Translations under genes and position numbers: made by a program | Shown here: piece by piece, positions 19,444-30,374 of the stretch | Layout of the letters: each line of letters starts with the position of its first letter | How positions within the stretch are numbered: position 1 is the first letter of the stretch | From: Tritrichomonas musculus | Lineage: Eukaryota; Parabasalia; Tritrichomonadida; Tritrichomonadidae | Length of the DNA: 64,000 nucleotides | Reading direction: 5' to 3' | Assembly (NCBI GenBank): GCA_039105265.1 | Contig: JAPFFF010000001.1 | Location: 2,294,001-2,358,000 of the forward strand | Notes under the pieces: model-generated | Seen by the model: only the letters and a program-made list of their open reading frames with translations | Databases searched by the model: none | Told to the model about the DNA's origin: nothing

Positions 19444-22400
19444 AAAGAATATAAAGTCGCTTTCGAAGAGTTTTATTCAAAAACTCAAATATATCCGGTG
19501 CTTGTGTCCAATGAATTTACGGATAATGGAACTATAAGAGAATATCGCTATTCATCTCCTCATCTCGAAGGAGGATATTACGAGCTACTTATTGTTGAAA
19601 ATAATAATAATGATAATGATGATAATAATGATAATAAATTTTTCTTAAAACAAAATTACTTCATTTTGCCCTCAAAACTGTCTAAAGAGTCTCATAATGA
19701 TAAGAAGATGATGAAAGAATTGAAGAATTTTCTGGAAGGAAAAATCGACTATTTAAAAGACATTCCTTCTGACATTCGTGAAGACGTTGAAAATATGGTT
19801 GCCAAATCGATCAAAGATTCTGAGTTGAATAATGGCAATGATAAATTGCTTGTTATTAACAATGAAAGTTCAGAATTAGAATCTGAAGAAGAGAAAATCA
19901 AATTGAAAAAGAAAATTTTCGATCTTGAACAAGAAAAAGACCAATTAAAGCAAATTGCCACAGAACTTGGGAAGCTGAAAGAAGAGCAAGAAAAGTATGT
20001 AAGTACACTTCAACAAGAGAAAAATGAAATAAGCAACAAATTGAATCAATCGATGAAACAATTTGAAAATTTAAACAGCAAATCTACTGAAAATGACAAT
20101 GAAAAAAGTGAAATTCTGGCAAAATTGAAAGATCTTGAACAAAGAAAACAAGAACTCGAAGCAAAGGCAAACAATCTTGAACAAGAAAAAGAAAGTCTAA
20201 ACATCAAATTCAATGAATATGCAAAACAAAAAGAAGAACAAGAAAAGCACACAATTTCGCTTGAACAAGAGAAAAGTGAGCTAATAAGAAAAGTCGCAGA
20301 ACTTGAGAAACAAAAAGAAGAAATGATTAAGAGTACTGCTATAGAAAAATCTGTTGCTGATTCAAGAGTTCTTTCATGTGAAAATAAAATTCACGAGCTT
20401 GAAGAAGAAGTTAAAAAACATGAAAGTCGGGCTCTTTTGCTTGAACAAGAGAAAAACGAAATAAGCAATAAATTGAAAGATAGCAATTCAAATAAAAACG
20501 AGATGATTGCTAAATTAAAAGAACTTGAAAATCAAGCAAACATTCTTGAAATAGAAAAAAATTCAATGAACAACCAAATCATAGAATTATTAAAACAAAA
20601 GAAAGAACAAGAAAATTATGTTCGTTCACTTGAAATAAAAAATAATGAAGTAAGCCAAAAATTTGAACAATTGTTAAAACAAAAAGAAGAAGTAAATAAC
20701 AAGCCTTCCGAACAAGAAAATGATTACAAAGAAATCATCACAAAATTGAGAGAACTAGAACAAAGAAAGCAAGAACTCGAAGTTCAGACAAACAATCTCA
20801 AACAAGAAAAAAATAATTTGAGCACCAAATTCAATGAATTTGTAAAGCAAAAAAATGAACAAGATAATAAAAATGCAATAAACTTTGAACAAGAGAAAAG
20901 CAAACTGATTAAAAAAGTCGTCGAACTTGAGAAACAAAATGAAGAAATAATTAAGAGCACTGCAAAAGAAAAATCAATTGCTGATTCTAAAGTACTTTCA
21001 TGCGAAAACAGAATTAATGAACTAATAAGAGAAAAAGAAGAACAAGATAATCGCACTAAAAGCCTTGAACAAGAGAAGCAAAATTTAAGCAAACAAGTCA
21101 CTGAACTTGAAAAACAGATAGAAAAAATCATTTCAAGAGAAAGAGCAGAAAACTTAAGCAAAAGCATAGATGATTTAAAGTGCAAATCAAATCCAAAAGA
21201 ACAAAAACCAAAACAAGAAGAGATGAAATCAAGTCAAAATGAAAGAAAATTAAAACAAGAAGGGACGGAATCAAGTCCAAAAGAACAAAAATCAATACAA
21301 GTAGAGATGAAATCAAATCAAAAAGAAAGAAAATTAACTCAAGAAGAGAATAAATCAAATCCAAAAGAACAAAAACCAAAACAAGAAGAGAAGGAATCAA
21401 GTCAAAATGGAAGAAAATTAAAACAAGAAGAGAATAAATCAAATTCAAAAGAACAAAAAACAATAAAAGAAGAGAAGGAATCAAGTCAAAATGAAAGAAA
21501 ATTAAAACAAGAAGAGAATAAATCAAATTCAAAAGAACAAAAAACAATAAAAGAAGAGAAGGAATCAAGTCAAAATGAAAGAAAATTAAAACAAGAAGAG
21601 AATAAATCAAATTCAAAAGAACAAAAACCAAAACAAGAAGAGAAGGAATCAAGTCAAAATGAAAGAAAATTAAAACAAGAAGAGAATAAATCAAATTCAA
21701 AAGAACAAAAACCAATAAAAGAAGAGATGAAACCAAGTCAAAATAAAAGGAAATTAAAACAAGAAGGGATGGAATCAAGTCAAATAGAAGACGATGATAC
21801 TATGAAACAAATTAATGAAAATATGCTTAAAGATCAAGACGAAAACAAGCATCTATCAAGTAAAGTATTAATTGGCGATAACGAATTTGTTGGCATCGGA
21901 GATCAGAGCACAACAAAAAAGCCAGAAATTGAAGAGCCAAAGCCAAAGTCTGAAAGAAATTCACCAAGGAGAAAAGTGAAGCAATTATATGATGTAAGCA
22001 GCATAGACCAAATAATCCTCCCACGGACACCTCCAAAAAGAGTCAGATGCAAACGTCCGATCAAATTAACGGTCACATTGAAAGACATAGGAATGGAAAA
22101 TTTCGATCAGCCCTATAGCAAATTGCCCATACTAACAGACAACAAAAAGATCACAAATGTACAGGACAATAGAAATGATTCAAGAAGAGAAGAAGGAGAA
22201 AAGGAATTGCCAAAATTATCCATTCATAAACATAAAGCAAAAATTGCTGTGCAAACACAAGATCAGACAACTCAAACACAGCAACATGAAATCAAAAAAT
22301 CACCAAGAAAGAAAAAAGGTCATTCTTATAATTATGATCCAAGCATCTTTTATACACCAATTTGTCCTGAATCACCGGTTGGACCAGTTCGATATTTCAA

Positions 22401-22461
22401 AGATCCAGTGAAATTGACAGTAACATTGAAAGATATCGGTATGGAGAAATTTGAGAGTTGA
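19441..22461 (+). pseudogene. 5'-truncated copy of the KY/coiled-coil gene
   Basis: From GAA at 19441 the frame matches the last two thirds of the gene at 25073-29629 (joining at 26734), including the Asn/Asp run, the long coiled coil, the K-x-K-Q-E-E low-complexity repeats and both C-terminal LTVTLKDIGME motifs. The protease-like N-terminus (about 550 residues) is missing. The frame has a stop just upstream and no ATG before about residue 70 of the remaining part. The low-complexity array has more units than in the intact gene. It could make a coiled-coil-only protein from an internal ATG, but it is best treated as a truncated duplicate. Confidence 0.82.
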
Positions 22462-22832
22462 ATATTCTAAATTAGTCAATTCCGAAAAAAATTCCACATT
22501 TTCGATTCTTAATAAATGAAGTAGCCATATGAAATGATAAAACAGACAAAAGTTTTTTGCAATTTTATTAAAAATATAGCTTCATTTTGATGGAATCTTA
22601 AAGAAGTCAACAATGGCTTCTTCGTTAATTTTCACTTTATTTTTTTATTTTATAATATATAAAGCAAGAGTTCTAACACCATAAATATCTGAAATCTTTT
22701 TAATTTTTTTTTTTTTTTTAGATATGCCAAATATGATCACAATGTGCAATATTATTTAAAATTTTTTATTTATTTTTCATTTGTAAAAAAAAACGCATAT
22801 CAACATAAAATAAACTATTCATTTTTGCAGCC
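22462..22832. other. Intergenic spacer between convergent truncated copies
   Basis: It holds the 3' flanks of the truncated KY/coiled-coil and CKK genes and an 18-T run. At about 22685 it preserves the uninterrupted site (CACCATAAATATCTGAAATC) that a mariner-like MITE occupies in the sister spacer at 29856. Confidence 0.7.
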
Positions 22833-24608
22833 TTACCAAGTATCAGGTTCAATATTCTTCTTCAAAGAGAAACCATCTGTTGTCTGTGTGAATCCTTTAA
22901 TTTGAAGCGGATCGAAAATTTTCTGTCCATTTATATATTTGAAGTAAGCGAAGCAATCCTCGTTTTTAATATTTTTAGGACCCTCGCCCCACATTTTCTT
23001 TGCAGACAAACCGTCGCTCGCCAATATGTAAACTCCTTTGAATTTATTAGTTCTCGAAGCCATCAAGATGACGAATCTTTCGTCCTTATTTTCTTTCATT
23101 GATGCGCTGATAGTTTCTATTTGTTTCGTGAATCTTGGTCCAGGGATGCATGTGAAACGAAGTGCGTTAAGAATTGTTTGGTAGTTCGGTACTGTGCTAG
23201 ACTTTTTCGATGATGCTTCTCGAGCAGGTGGGTAAAGTTTCTCAAATTTCTGATCTTTGCTGTTAGCTTCATTTTCGTCGTCGTTTTCGATTTCTTCGTA
23301 TGGATTGTAGATCGCTTCAGATTCTGAAATAATCGATCGAAGTTTGTCTTCAAAATCGAAATCAAGACGACTTTTGGCATCGTCGTTATAAAGGTCTTCG
23401 AAAATCGACTTTGTTGCTCGAATTATGGGTGATGCCGACGAACTGTTCGCTTCTGCAGCTTCTTTTGCAATTCGCATGAATGCTTCGTAAAGCTTTCGAT
23501 AATAGTCCTCGTTTTCTGGATGTTTCTCAATCAAATCTTGCACTAGGTCTTGGATTTCTACGATCTCATTCTCGTAATTTGCTTGAAAATCTTTGCTCGA
23601 TTTAGAAAGAGTTTTACGAAGTTCAGATTCAAGGTTTGTTTCATCTTCGTCTTGATTTCCATTCAAAAGTTTTTCAAAGAATGATTTAGTGGATTCAACA
23701 ATTTCATTCGCTGAAGGATTGTTCGTTTCAACGGCTTCTCTTAATGATTGAATGAATGATTTATAAAGATTTCGATAATAATCTTCTTTTTCTGGATTGT
23801 TCTTAATTAATTCTTTAACCATGTTTTTGATATCATTGATTTCCGATTTGTAGCTTTTCAGAGTTATTTGTTTGTTTTTATCATCAGTTGAATTATCTTG
23901 ATCGTTGGCGTTGGTGTTGTAATTTTCGTTATCATTTTGTTGGTTCGTATTCACAGATGAAAGAATTTCACGAAGTTTGTCTCCAATATTAAAGTCAATG
24001 TTAGAATGTTGATCTTCAAGAAGTTCATTGAAGAACATTTTGGTAGCGCGAATGATTCCTGGAACTTGTTCACTATTCGCTGAGATCGCTTGTTGAATGA
24101 CTCCGATGAAAGCTTCATATAATTTCTGATAGAAATCTTCGTTCTCTGGATGTTTTTCAATCAATTGTTGCACCATGTTTTCGATGTCAGCCATTTCTGT
24201 TTCATTCTTGTTGGTTGTTGATAATTCTTTTTCGTCTGAATTTTCATTCAAATTGTCATTGTTGATCTTACTTGATTTAGAAAGAGTTTTACGAAGTTCA
24301 GATTCAAGGTTTGTTTCATCTTCGTCTTGATTTCCATTCAAAAGTTTTTCAAAGAATGATTTAGTGGATTCAACAATTTCATTCGCTGAAGGATTGTTCG
24401 TTTCAACGGCTTCTCTTAATGATTGAATGAATGATTTATAAAGATTTCGATAATAATCTTCTTTTTCTGGATTGTTCTTAATTAATTCTTTAACCATGTT
24501 TTTGATATCATTGATTTCTGATTTGTAGCTTTTCAAAGATATTTGTTTGTTTTTATCATCAGTTGAGTTGTTTTGGTCATTTTCGTTGGTGTTGTAATTT
24601 TCGTTATC
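22833..24608 (-). pseudogene. 5'-truncated copy of the helical-repeat CKK gene
   Basis: About 590 codons nearly identical to the C-terminal quarter of the protein at 30375-37442: four helical repeats (two NNPEKEDYYRNLY, one HPENEDFYQKLY, one HPENEDYYRKLY) followed by the complete CKK-like domain. The open frame starts abruptly at the R2 repeat with no ATG; a stop sits at the junction. The duplicated block therefore stops inside the repeat array. The intact CKK domain means a short CKK protein is possible only if a downstream start is used. Confidence 0.8.
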
Positions 24609-24836
24609 ATTTTAATCTTGAGAGATCATAATGACCCTTGGCAGTTAAGTCAATATTGACTTTGTATTGTTTAAGAGAAAAACAAAATCTGGAACTTTTA
24701 AGCACTTTTCAACTCATGTTTTTTTCGCAGATATCAATAGAATTTTCGTTGCTATTTTTACGGAACAATAGATTTATCTATCAATAATATTTTGAAATCA
24801 ATCTCTCATTAAATATGCTTTTATATAAAATTTGAA
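24609..24836 (+). repeat. Boundary repeat R2 of the tandem duplication
   Basis: Direct copy of R1 (19215-19443). The join to the truncated CKK copy has short shared sequence (ATCATTTT). Beyond R2 the sequence is the native upstream region of the intact gene at 25073. Confidence 0.85.
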
Positions 24837-25072
24837 TATAATAACCAACCAAGAAAAGTTGAAATACCAATATTATTCGATGTACATGGAATTTTTGAGA
24901 ATAATATGTTTTCTTTTTTACAATAATTAAAGAAACTGCTTTAATATTTCATTATTTTATTTAAAACAGAGAACTAAAATAATTGAAGGCGCAGCCTTTC
25001 AAAAAGCTACTTCATTTATTTTTTTAAATAAAATAAAACTAGGGTAATTTATAAGTTTAAACTGTCAAAGTG

Positions 25073-28000
25073 ATGAATATACAAAACTTTCACTATTATC
25101 TTAGGTGCCTAGTGAAAATCACAGATGATCGCCCTCTTTGCTATGACGAAATACCTCAAGAATTTATAAATTTTTTCACATTACCAGGAATATCTCAAGC
25201 AATTAATATTTGTATCAAAAACAAGCCAGAAATAGATTATGACAAAGTCGAAAATTACTTTAAAGAAAGCAAAACTTTTTCTAACTTTGATGTACTTGCT
25301 GCAGCAATACAAAATGATTTCGAATCAGATTATGAAAAACTTTATGCATGCTTTTATTATGTTGCCAATCATGTTAAATACGATTACGAAAGGTCTCTTT
25401 TAGAAGAACGAGAACCTTTAAGTATATACACGATATTTGATACAGAAAGAGGTGTTTGTGTAGAATATGCAAATTTATTTAGAGAATTAGCAAAAAAATG
25501 TGGTATTCTATCAAATAAATTACGTGTTTCACTATTCGAAAATGCATCAAAAGGCGGTGGATGGGATCCTCACTGTCCACCAAGTGAACCAATTTATAAA
25601 CATGAAGCAATTTACATTGAAATTGAAGATCAATTCTTTTTGTCAGAACCAACTTGGGCAGCAGGAAGTTTAGACGAAAATCATCAATTCAATTTCAAGT
25701 ACAAAAAAGCTAATTTCCTCATTCCTTATTACAAAGGCCTTGTTGACCATTTTCCAAAAGAAAAATTAAATGAATCGTTAGATGATAACTTCACATGGGA
25801 TTCATTTAAATCAATCAATCGGGGAAATATTGATAAAGAACTCTGCCTAGAATCCAACCCATTTCAAAAAATAACGGTTGATGACGGTTTTTATGAAATG
25901 CAATTCAGTTTTGTTCAGCCGTTGGAATCAATTTTTGGCGAAATATGTCTTTTTGAAGAAAACTCATGGAATGAACAAAATAGAAATTTAATCTTATATG
26001 AATGTTTGGCGAAAAATTTGCCAGATCTTGATTTTTCTTATTCAAAATCAGGAAGATGCCGATACAAATTGACCATGCGCTTTCCTAAAAAAGGTGAATA
26101 TAGAGTAAGAACTTTTATAGATGGACCTTTGCTTTTTACTTCGTATTTCGATGTAAAAAGTTCAACAGACAAATTAATCGAAATTCGTGGGTATAATAAA
26201 GAGATGTACGGATTCATACCGATCACCCCACGTGAAGGATTAACAAAGATCACAAATGGTTTTGCTCGAATCCGAATTGCTGTGAAATTAAGCAGATCTG
26301 ATATTTTAATAGATTTGTACGAAATTAACAAAGGAACTTTGGATCATAAAAACGAATCGGCTTACAAAGATGAAAAAAATAATTGGTATAATTATTTTGC
26401 GACCAATTTGCCTTTCAATTATGATCAAAAAGATGAAAATTTGAACGATTATTTGGTTGAAGATTGGGTATTAGTAAAATTTCCGAAAGACGGCTTATTT
26501 GAAGTTGAAATTTATTTTACTAAAGGAATAGGTAACAAATATTCCTATGGCGTTTCATATTACTTTGATGTTACTGGAACACAAAAAGATAATATCATAT
26601 ATCCATTTTTTGATCTTCCAAATAATCGAACATCTGTCCCACTCATCATCAATAGACCTGAATATTTACGTGTAGAGCCACCAGAAAAAACGATAATTTT
26701 GGATAACGGAGAAATTTATTTTAGCATATTCAGTGAAAAAGAATATAAAGTCGCTTTCGAAGAGTTTTATTCAAAAACTCAAATATATCCGGTGCTTGTG
26801 TCCAATGAATTTACGGATAATGGAACTATAAGAGAATATCGCTATTCATCGCCTCATCTTGAAGGAGGATATTACGAGCTACTTATTGTTGAAAATAATA
26901 ATAATAATAATGATGATAATAATGATGATAATGATGATAATAATGATGATAATGATGATAATAATGATAATAAATTTTTCTTAAAACAAAATTACTTCAT
27001 TTTGCCCTCAAAACTGTCTAAAGAGTCTCATAATGATAAGAAGATGATGAAAGAATTGAAGAATTTTCTGGAAGGAAAAATCGACTATTTAAAAGACATT
27101 CCTTCTGACATTCGTGAAGACGTTGAAAATATGGTTGCCAAATCGATCAAAGATTCTGAGTTGAATAATGGCAATGATAAATTGCTTGTTATTAACAATG
27201 AAAGTTCAGAATTAGAATCTGAAGAAGAGAAAATCAAATTGAAAAAGAAAATTTTCGATCTTGAACAAGAAAAAGACCAATTAAAGCAAATTGCCACAGA
27301 ACTTGGGAAGCTGAAAGAAGAGCAAGAAAAGTATGTAAGTACACTTCAACAAGAGAAAAATGAAATAAGCAACAAATTGAATCAATCGATGAAACAATTT
27401 GAAAATTTAAACAGCAAATCTACTGAAAATGACAATGAAAAAAGTGAAATTCTGGCAAAATTGAAAGATCTTGAACAAAGAAAACAAGAACTCGAAGCAA
27501 AGGCAAACAATCTTGAACAAGAAAAAGAAAGTCTAAACATCAAATTCAATGAATATGCAAAACAAAAAGAAGAACAAGAAAAGCACACAATTTCGCTGGA
27601 ACAAGAGAAAAGTGAGCTAATAAGAAAAGTTGCAGAACTTGAGAAACAAAAAGAAGAAATGATTAAGAGTACTGCTATAGAAAAATCTGTTGCTGATTCA
27701 AGAATTCTTTCATGTGAAAATAAAATTCACGAGCTTGAAGAAGAAGTTAAAAAACATGAAAGTCGGGCTCTTTTGCTTGAACAAGAGAAAAACGAAATAA
27801 GCAATAAATTGAAAGATAGCAATTCAAATAAAAACGAGATGATTGCTAAATTAAAAGAACTTGAAAATCAAGCAAATATTCTTGAAATAGAAAAAAATTC
27901 AATGAACAACCAAATCATAGAATTATTAAAACAAAAGAAAGAACAAGAAAATTATGTTCGTTCACTTGAAATAAAAAATAATGAAGTAAGCCAAAAATTT

Positions 28001-29629
28001 GAACAATTGTTAAAACAAAAAGAAGAAGTAAATAACAAGCCTTCCGAACAAGAAAATGATTACAAAGAAATCATCACAAAATTGAGAGAACTAGAACAAA
28101 GAAAGCAAGAACTCGAAGTTCAGACAAACAATCTCAAACAAGAAAAAAATAATTTGAGCACCAAATTCAATGAATTTGTAAAGCAAAAAAATGAACAAGA
28201 TAATAAAAATGCAATAAACTTTGAACAAGAGAAAAGCAAACTGATTAAAAAAGTCGTCGAACTTGAGAAACAAAATGAAGAAATAATTAAGAGCACTGCA
28301 AAAGAAAAATCAATTGCTGATTCTAAAGTACTTTCATGTGAAAACAGAATTAATGAACTAATAAGAGAAAAAGAAGAACAAGATAATCGCACTAAAAGCC
28401 TTGAACAAGAGAAGCAAAATTTAAGCAAACAAGTCACTGAACTTGAAAAACAGATAGAAAAAATCATTTCAAGAGAAAGAGCAGAAAACTTAAGCAAAAG
28501 CATAGATGATTTAAAGTTCAAATCAAATCCAAAAGAACAAAAACCAATACAAGAAGAGATGAAATCAAGTCAAAATGAAAGAAAATTAAAACAAGAAGGG
28601 ACGGAATCAAGTCCAAAAGAACAAAAACCAATACAAGAAGAGATGAAATCAAATCAAAAAGAAAGAAAATTAACTCAAGAAGAGAATAAATCAAATCCAA
28701 AAGAACAAAAACCAAAACAAGAAGAAATGGAATCAAGTCAAAATGGAAGAAAATTAAAACAAGAAGAGAATAAATCAAATTCAAAAGAACAAAAACCAAA
28801 ACAAGAAGAAATGGAATCAAGTCAAAATGGAAGAAAATTAAAACAAGAAGAGAATAAATCAAATTCAAAAGAACAAAAACCAATAAAAGAAGAGATGAAA
28901 CCAAGTCAAAATAAAAGAAAATTAAAACAAGAAGGGATGGAATCAAGTCAAATAGAAGACGATGATAGTATGAAACAAATTAATGAAAATATGCTTAAAG
29001 ATCAAGACGAAAACAAGCATCTATCAAGTAAAGTATTAATTGACGATAACGAAATTGTTGGCATCGGGGATCATAGCACAACAAAAAAGCAAGAAATTGA
29101 AGAGCCAAAGCCAAAGTCTGAAAGAAATTCACCAAGGAGAAAAGTGAAGCAATTATATGATGTAAGCAGCATAGACCAAATAATCCTCCCACGGACACCT
29201 CCAAAAAGAGTCAGATGCAAACGTCCGATCAAATTAACAGTCACATTGAAAGACATAGGAATGGAAAATTTCGATCAGCCCTATAGCAAATTGCCCATAC
29301 TAACAGACAACAAAAAGATCACAAATGTACAGGACAATAGAAATGATTCAAGAAGAGAAGAAGGAGAAAAGGAATTGCCAAAATTGTCCATTCATAAACA
29401 TAAAGCAAAAATATCTATGCAAACACAAGATCAGACAACTCAAACACAGCAAAATGAAATCAAAAAATCACCAAGAAAGAAAAAAGGTCATTCTTATAAT
29501 TATGATCCAAGCATCTTTTATACACCAATTTGTCCTGAATCACCGGTTGGACCAGTTCGATATTTCAAAGATCCAGTGAAATTGACAGTAACATTGAAAG
29601 ATATCGGTATGGAGAAATTTGAGAGTTGA
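25073..29629 (+). CDS. KY/transglutaminase-like domain protein with long coiled coil
   Basis: 1518 residues from ATG at 25073. Residues about 80-210 form a transglutaminase/KY-type core: Cys129 in RGVCVEYANLF, His177 in YKHEAIYIEI and Glu192 in SEPTWAAG, matching the Cys-His-acid order although the acid is usually Asp. Beta-rich segments follow to about 560, like those after KY domains in cytoskeletal proteins. Then come an Asn/Asp run (about 607-630), a coiled coil with LEQEK heptads (about 700-1150) and K/E/Q/S-rich 26-residue repeats (about 1155-1290). The C-terminus has two copies of KLTVTLKDIGME. There is no signal peptide, so it is probably a cytosolic cytoskeletal scaffold; enzymatic activity is uncertain. 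It is convergent with the CKK gene, and a truncated duplicate lies upstream. Confidence 0.82.
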   Translation: MNIQNFHYYLRCLVKITDDRPLCYDEIPQEFINFFTLPGISQAINICIKNKPEIDYDKVENYFKESKTFSNFDVLAAAIQNDFESDYEKLYACFYYVANHVKYDYERSLLEEREPLSIYTIFDTERGVCVEYANLFRELAKKCGILSNKLRVSLFENASKGGGWDPHCPPSEPIYKHEAIYIEIEDQFFLSEPTWAAGSLDENHQFNFKYKKANFLIPYYKGLVDHFPKEKLNESLDDNFTWDSFKSINRGNIDKELCLESNPFQKITVDDGFYEMQFSFVQPLESIFGEICLFEENSWNEQNRNLILYECLAKNLPDLDFSYSKSGRCRYKLTMRFPKKGEYRVRTFIDGPLLFTSYFDVKSSTDKLIEIRGYNKEMYGFIPITPREGLTKITNGFARIRIAVKLSRSDILIDLYEINKGTLDHKNESAYKDEKNNWYNYFATNLPFNYDQKDENLNDYLVEDWVLVKFPKDGLFEVEIYFTKGIGNKYSYGVSYYFDVTGTQKDNIIYPFFDLPNNRTSVPLIINRPEYLRVEPPEKTIILDNGEIYFSIFSEKEYKVAFEEFYSKTQIYPVLVSNEFTDNGTIREYRYSSPHLEGGYYELLIVENNNNNNDDNNDDNDDNNDDNDDNNDNKFFLKQNYFILPSKLSKESHNDKKMMKELKNFLEGKIDYLKDIPSDIREDVENMVAKSIKDSELNNGNDKLLVINNESSELESEEEKIKLKKKIFDLEQEKDQLKQIATELGKLKEEQEKYVSTLQQEKNEISNKLNQSMKQFENLNSKSTENDNEKSEILAKLKDLEQRKQELEAKANNLEQEKESLNIKFNEYAKQKEEQEKHTISLEQEKSELIRKVAELEKQKEEMIKSTAIEKSVADSRILSCENKIHELEEEVKKHESRALLLEQEKNEISNKLKDSNSNKNEMIAKLKELENQANILEIEKNSMNNQIIELLKQKKEQENYVRSLEIKNNEVSQKFEQLLKQKEEVNNKPSEQENDYKEIITKLRELEQRKQELEVQTNNLKQEKNNLSTKFNEFVKQKNEQDNKNAINFEQEKSKLIKKVVELEKQNEEIIKSTAKEKSIADSKVLSCENRINELIREKEEQDNRTKSLEQEKQNLSKQVTELEKQIEKIISRERAENLSKSIDDLKFKSNPKEQKPIQEEMKSSQNERKLKQEGTESSPKEQKPIQEEMKSNQKERKLTQEENKSNPKEQKPKQEEMESSQNGRKLKQEENKSNSKEQKPKQEEMESSQNGRKLKQEENKSNSKEQKPIKEEMKPSQNKRKLKQEGMESSQIEDDDSMKQINENMLKDQDENKHLSSKVLIDDNEIVGIGDHSTTKKQEIEEPKPKSERNSPRRKVKQLYDVSSIDQIILPRTPPKRVRCKRPIKLTVTLKDIGMENFDQPYSKLPILTDNKKITNVQDNRNDSRREEGEKELPKLSIHKHKAKISMQTQDQTTQTQQNEIKKSPRKKKGHSYNYDPSIFYTPICPESPVGPVRYFKDPVKLTVTLKDIGMEKFES

Positions 29630-29855
29630 ATATTCTAAATTAGTCAATTCCGAAAAAAATTCCACATTTTCGATTCTTAATAAATGAAGTAGCCATATGA
29701 AATGATAAAACAGACAAAAGTTTTTTGCAATTTTTTTAAAAATATAGCTTCTTTTTGATGGAATCTTAAAGAAGTCAACAATGGCTTCTTCGTTAATTTT
29801 CACTTTATTTTTTAATTTTATAATATATAAAGCAAGAATTCCAACACCATAAATA

Positions 29856-30223
29856 AACTAAGTTTTTTAATTTGTCCCTTCTTATCGTCCTCTCAAATTT
29901 GAATAAAGCTAAATATTTTTTTTTAAGTTATTAAGGCATGAATACCTTCATTCATTTCAGGTCGAGGCTCCCGCTATTACCTTAACCAATTGGGCTTAGC
30001 CCTCAAAGGCTCCCAAAGCTATTTAAAAGGTATTTTTCCTGAATAAAAAACTTTTTTATATTCTTTTTTTTTTATTTTCATCTTCTCAAAATTGAAAGAT
30101 ATGGTATTTTAAAAAAAATAATTTGTCCCTACTTATCGTCCTACTTTCTGAAGACTCATAGAAAATTTGAATTAAAAACTCTCAATTTTTTTGTGAATAA
30201 GGTAATAATTAAAAAACTTAGTT
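29856..30223. mobile_element. Mariner-like MITE (368 bp) with TA target duplication
   Basis: Perfect 17-bp inverted ends AACTAAGTTTTTTAATT bracket the insert, with TA on each side (29854-29855 and 30224-30225). The paralogous spacer near 22685 has the empty site with a single TA, which proves insertion after, or in only one of, the duplicated loci. An internal inner repeat (TTTGTCCC-T-ACTTATCGTCCT type) occurs near both ends. There is no transposase frame. A TA duplication with short inverted ends fits Tc1/mariner, a superfamily known in trichomonads. Confidence 0.85.
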
Positions 30224-30374
30224 TATCTGAAATCTTTTTAATTTTTTTTTTTTTTTTTTTTAGATATGCCAAATATGATCACAATGTGCAATATTATTTA
30301 AAATTTTTTATTTATTTTTCATTTGTAAAAAAAAACGCATATCAACATAAAATAAACTATTCATTTTTGCAGCC

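Noticed and set aside
21128-21778. Minus-strand frame of 216 codons rich in Leu, Val and Phe, resembling a multi-span membrane protein
   Set aside because: It is the complement of the Lys/Glu/Gln/Ser repeat region of the coiled-coil gene, and the same shadow appears in the intact copy.
29960-30030. GC-richer stretch inside the mariner-like MITE as a possible tRNA-like or structured RNA
   Set aside because: No cloverleaf, B-box or acceptor pairing could be formed.
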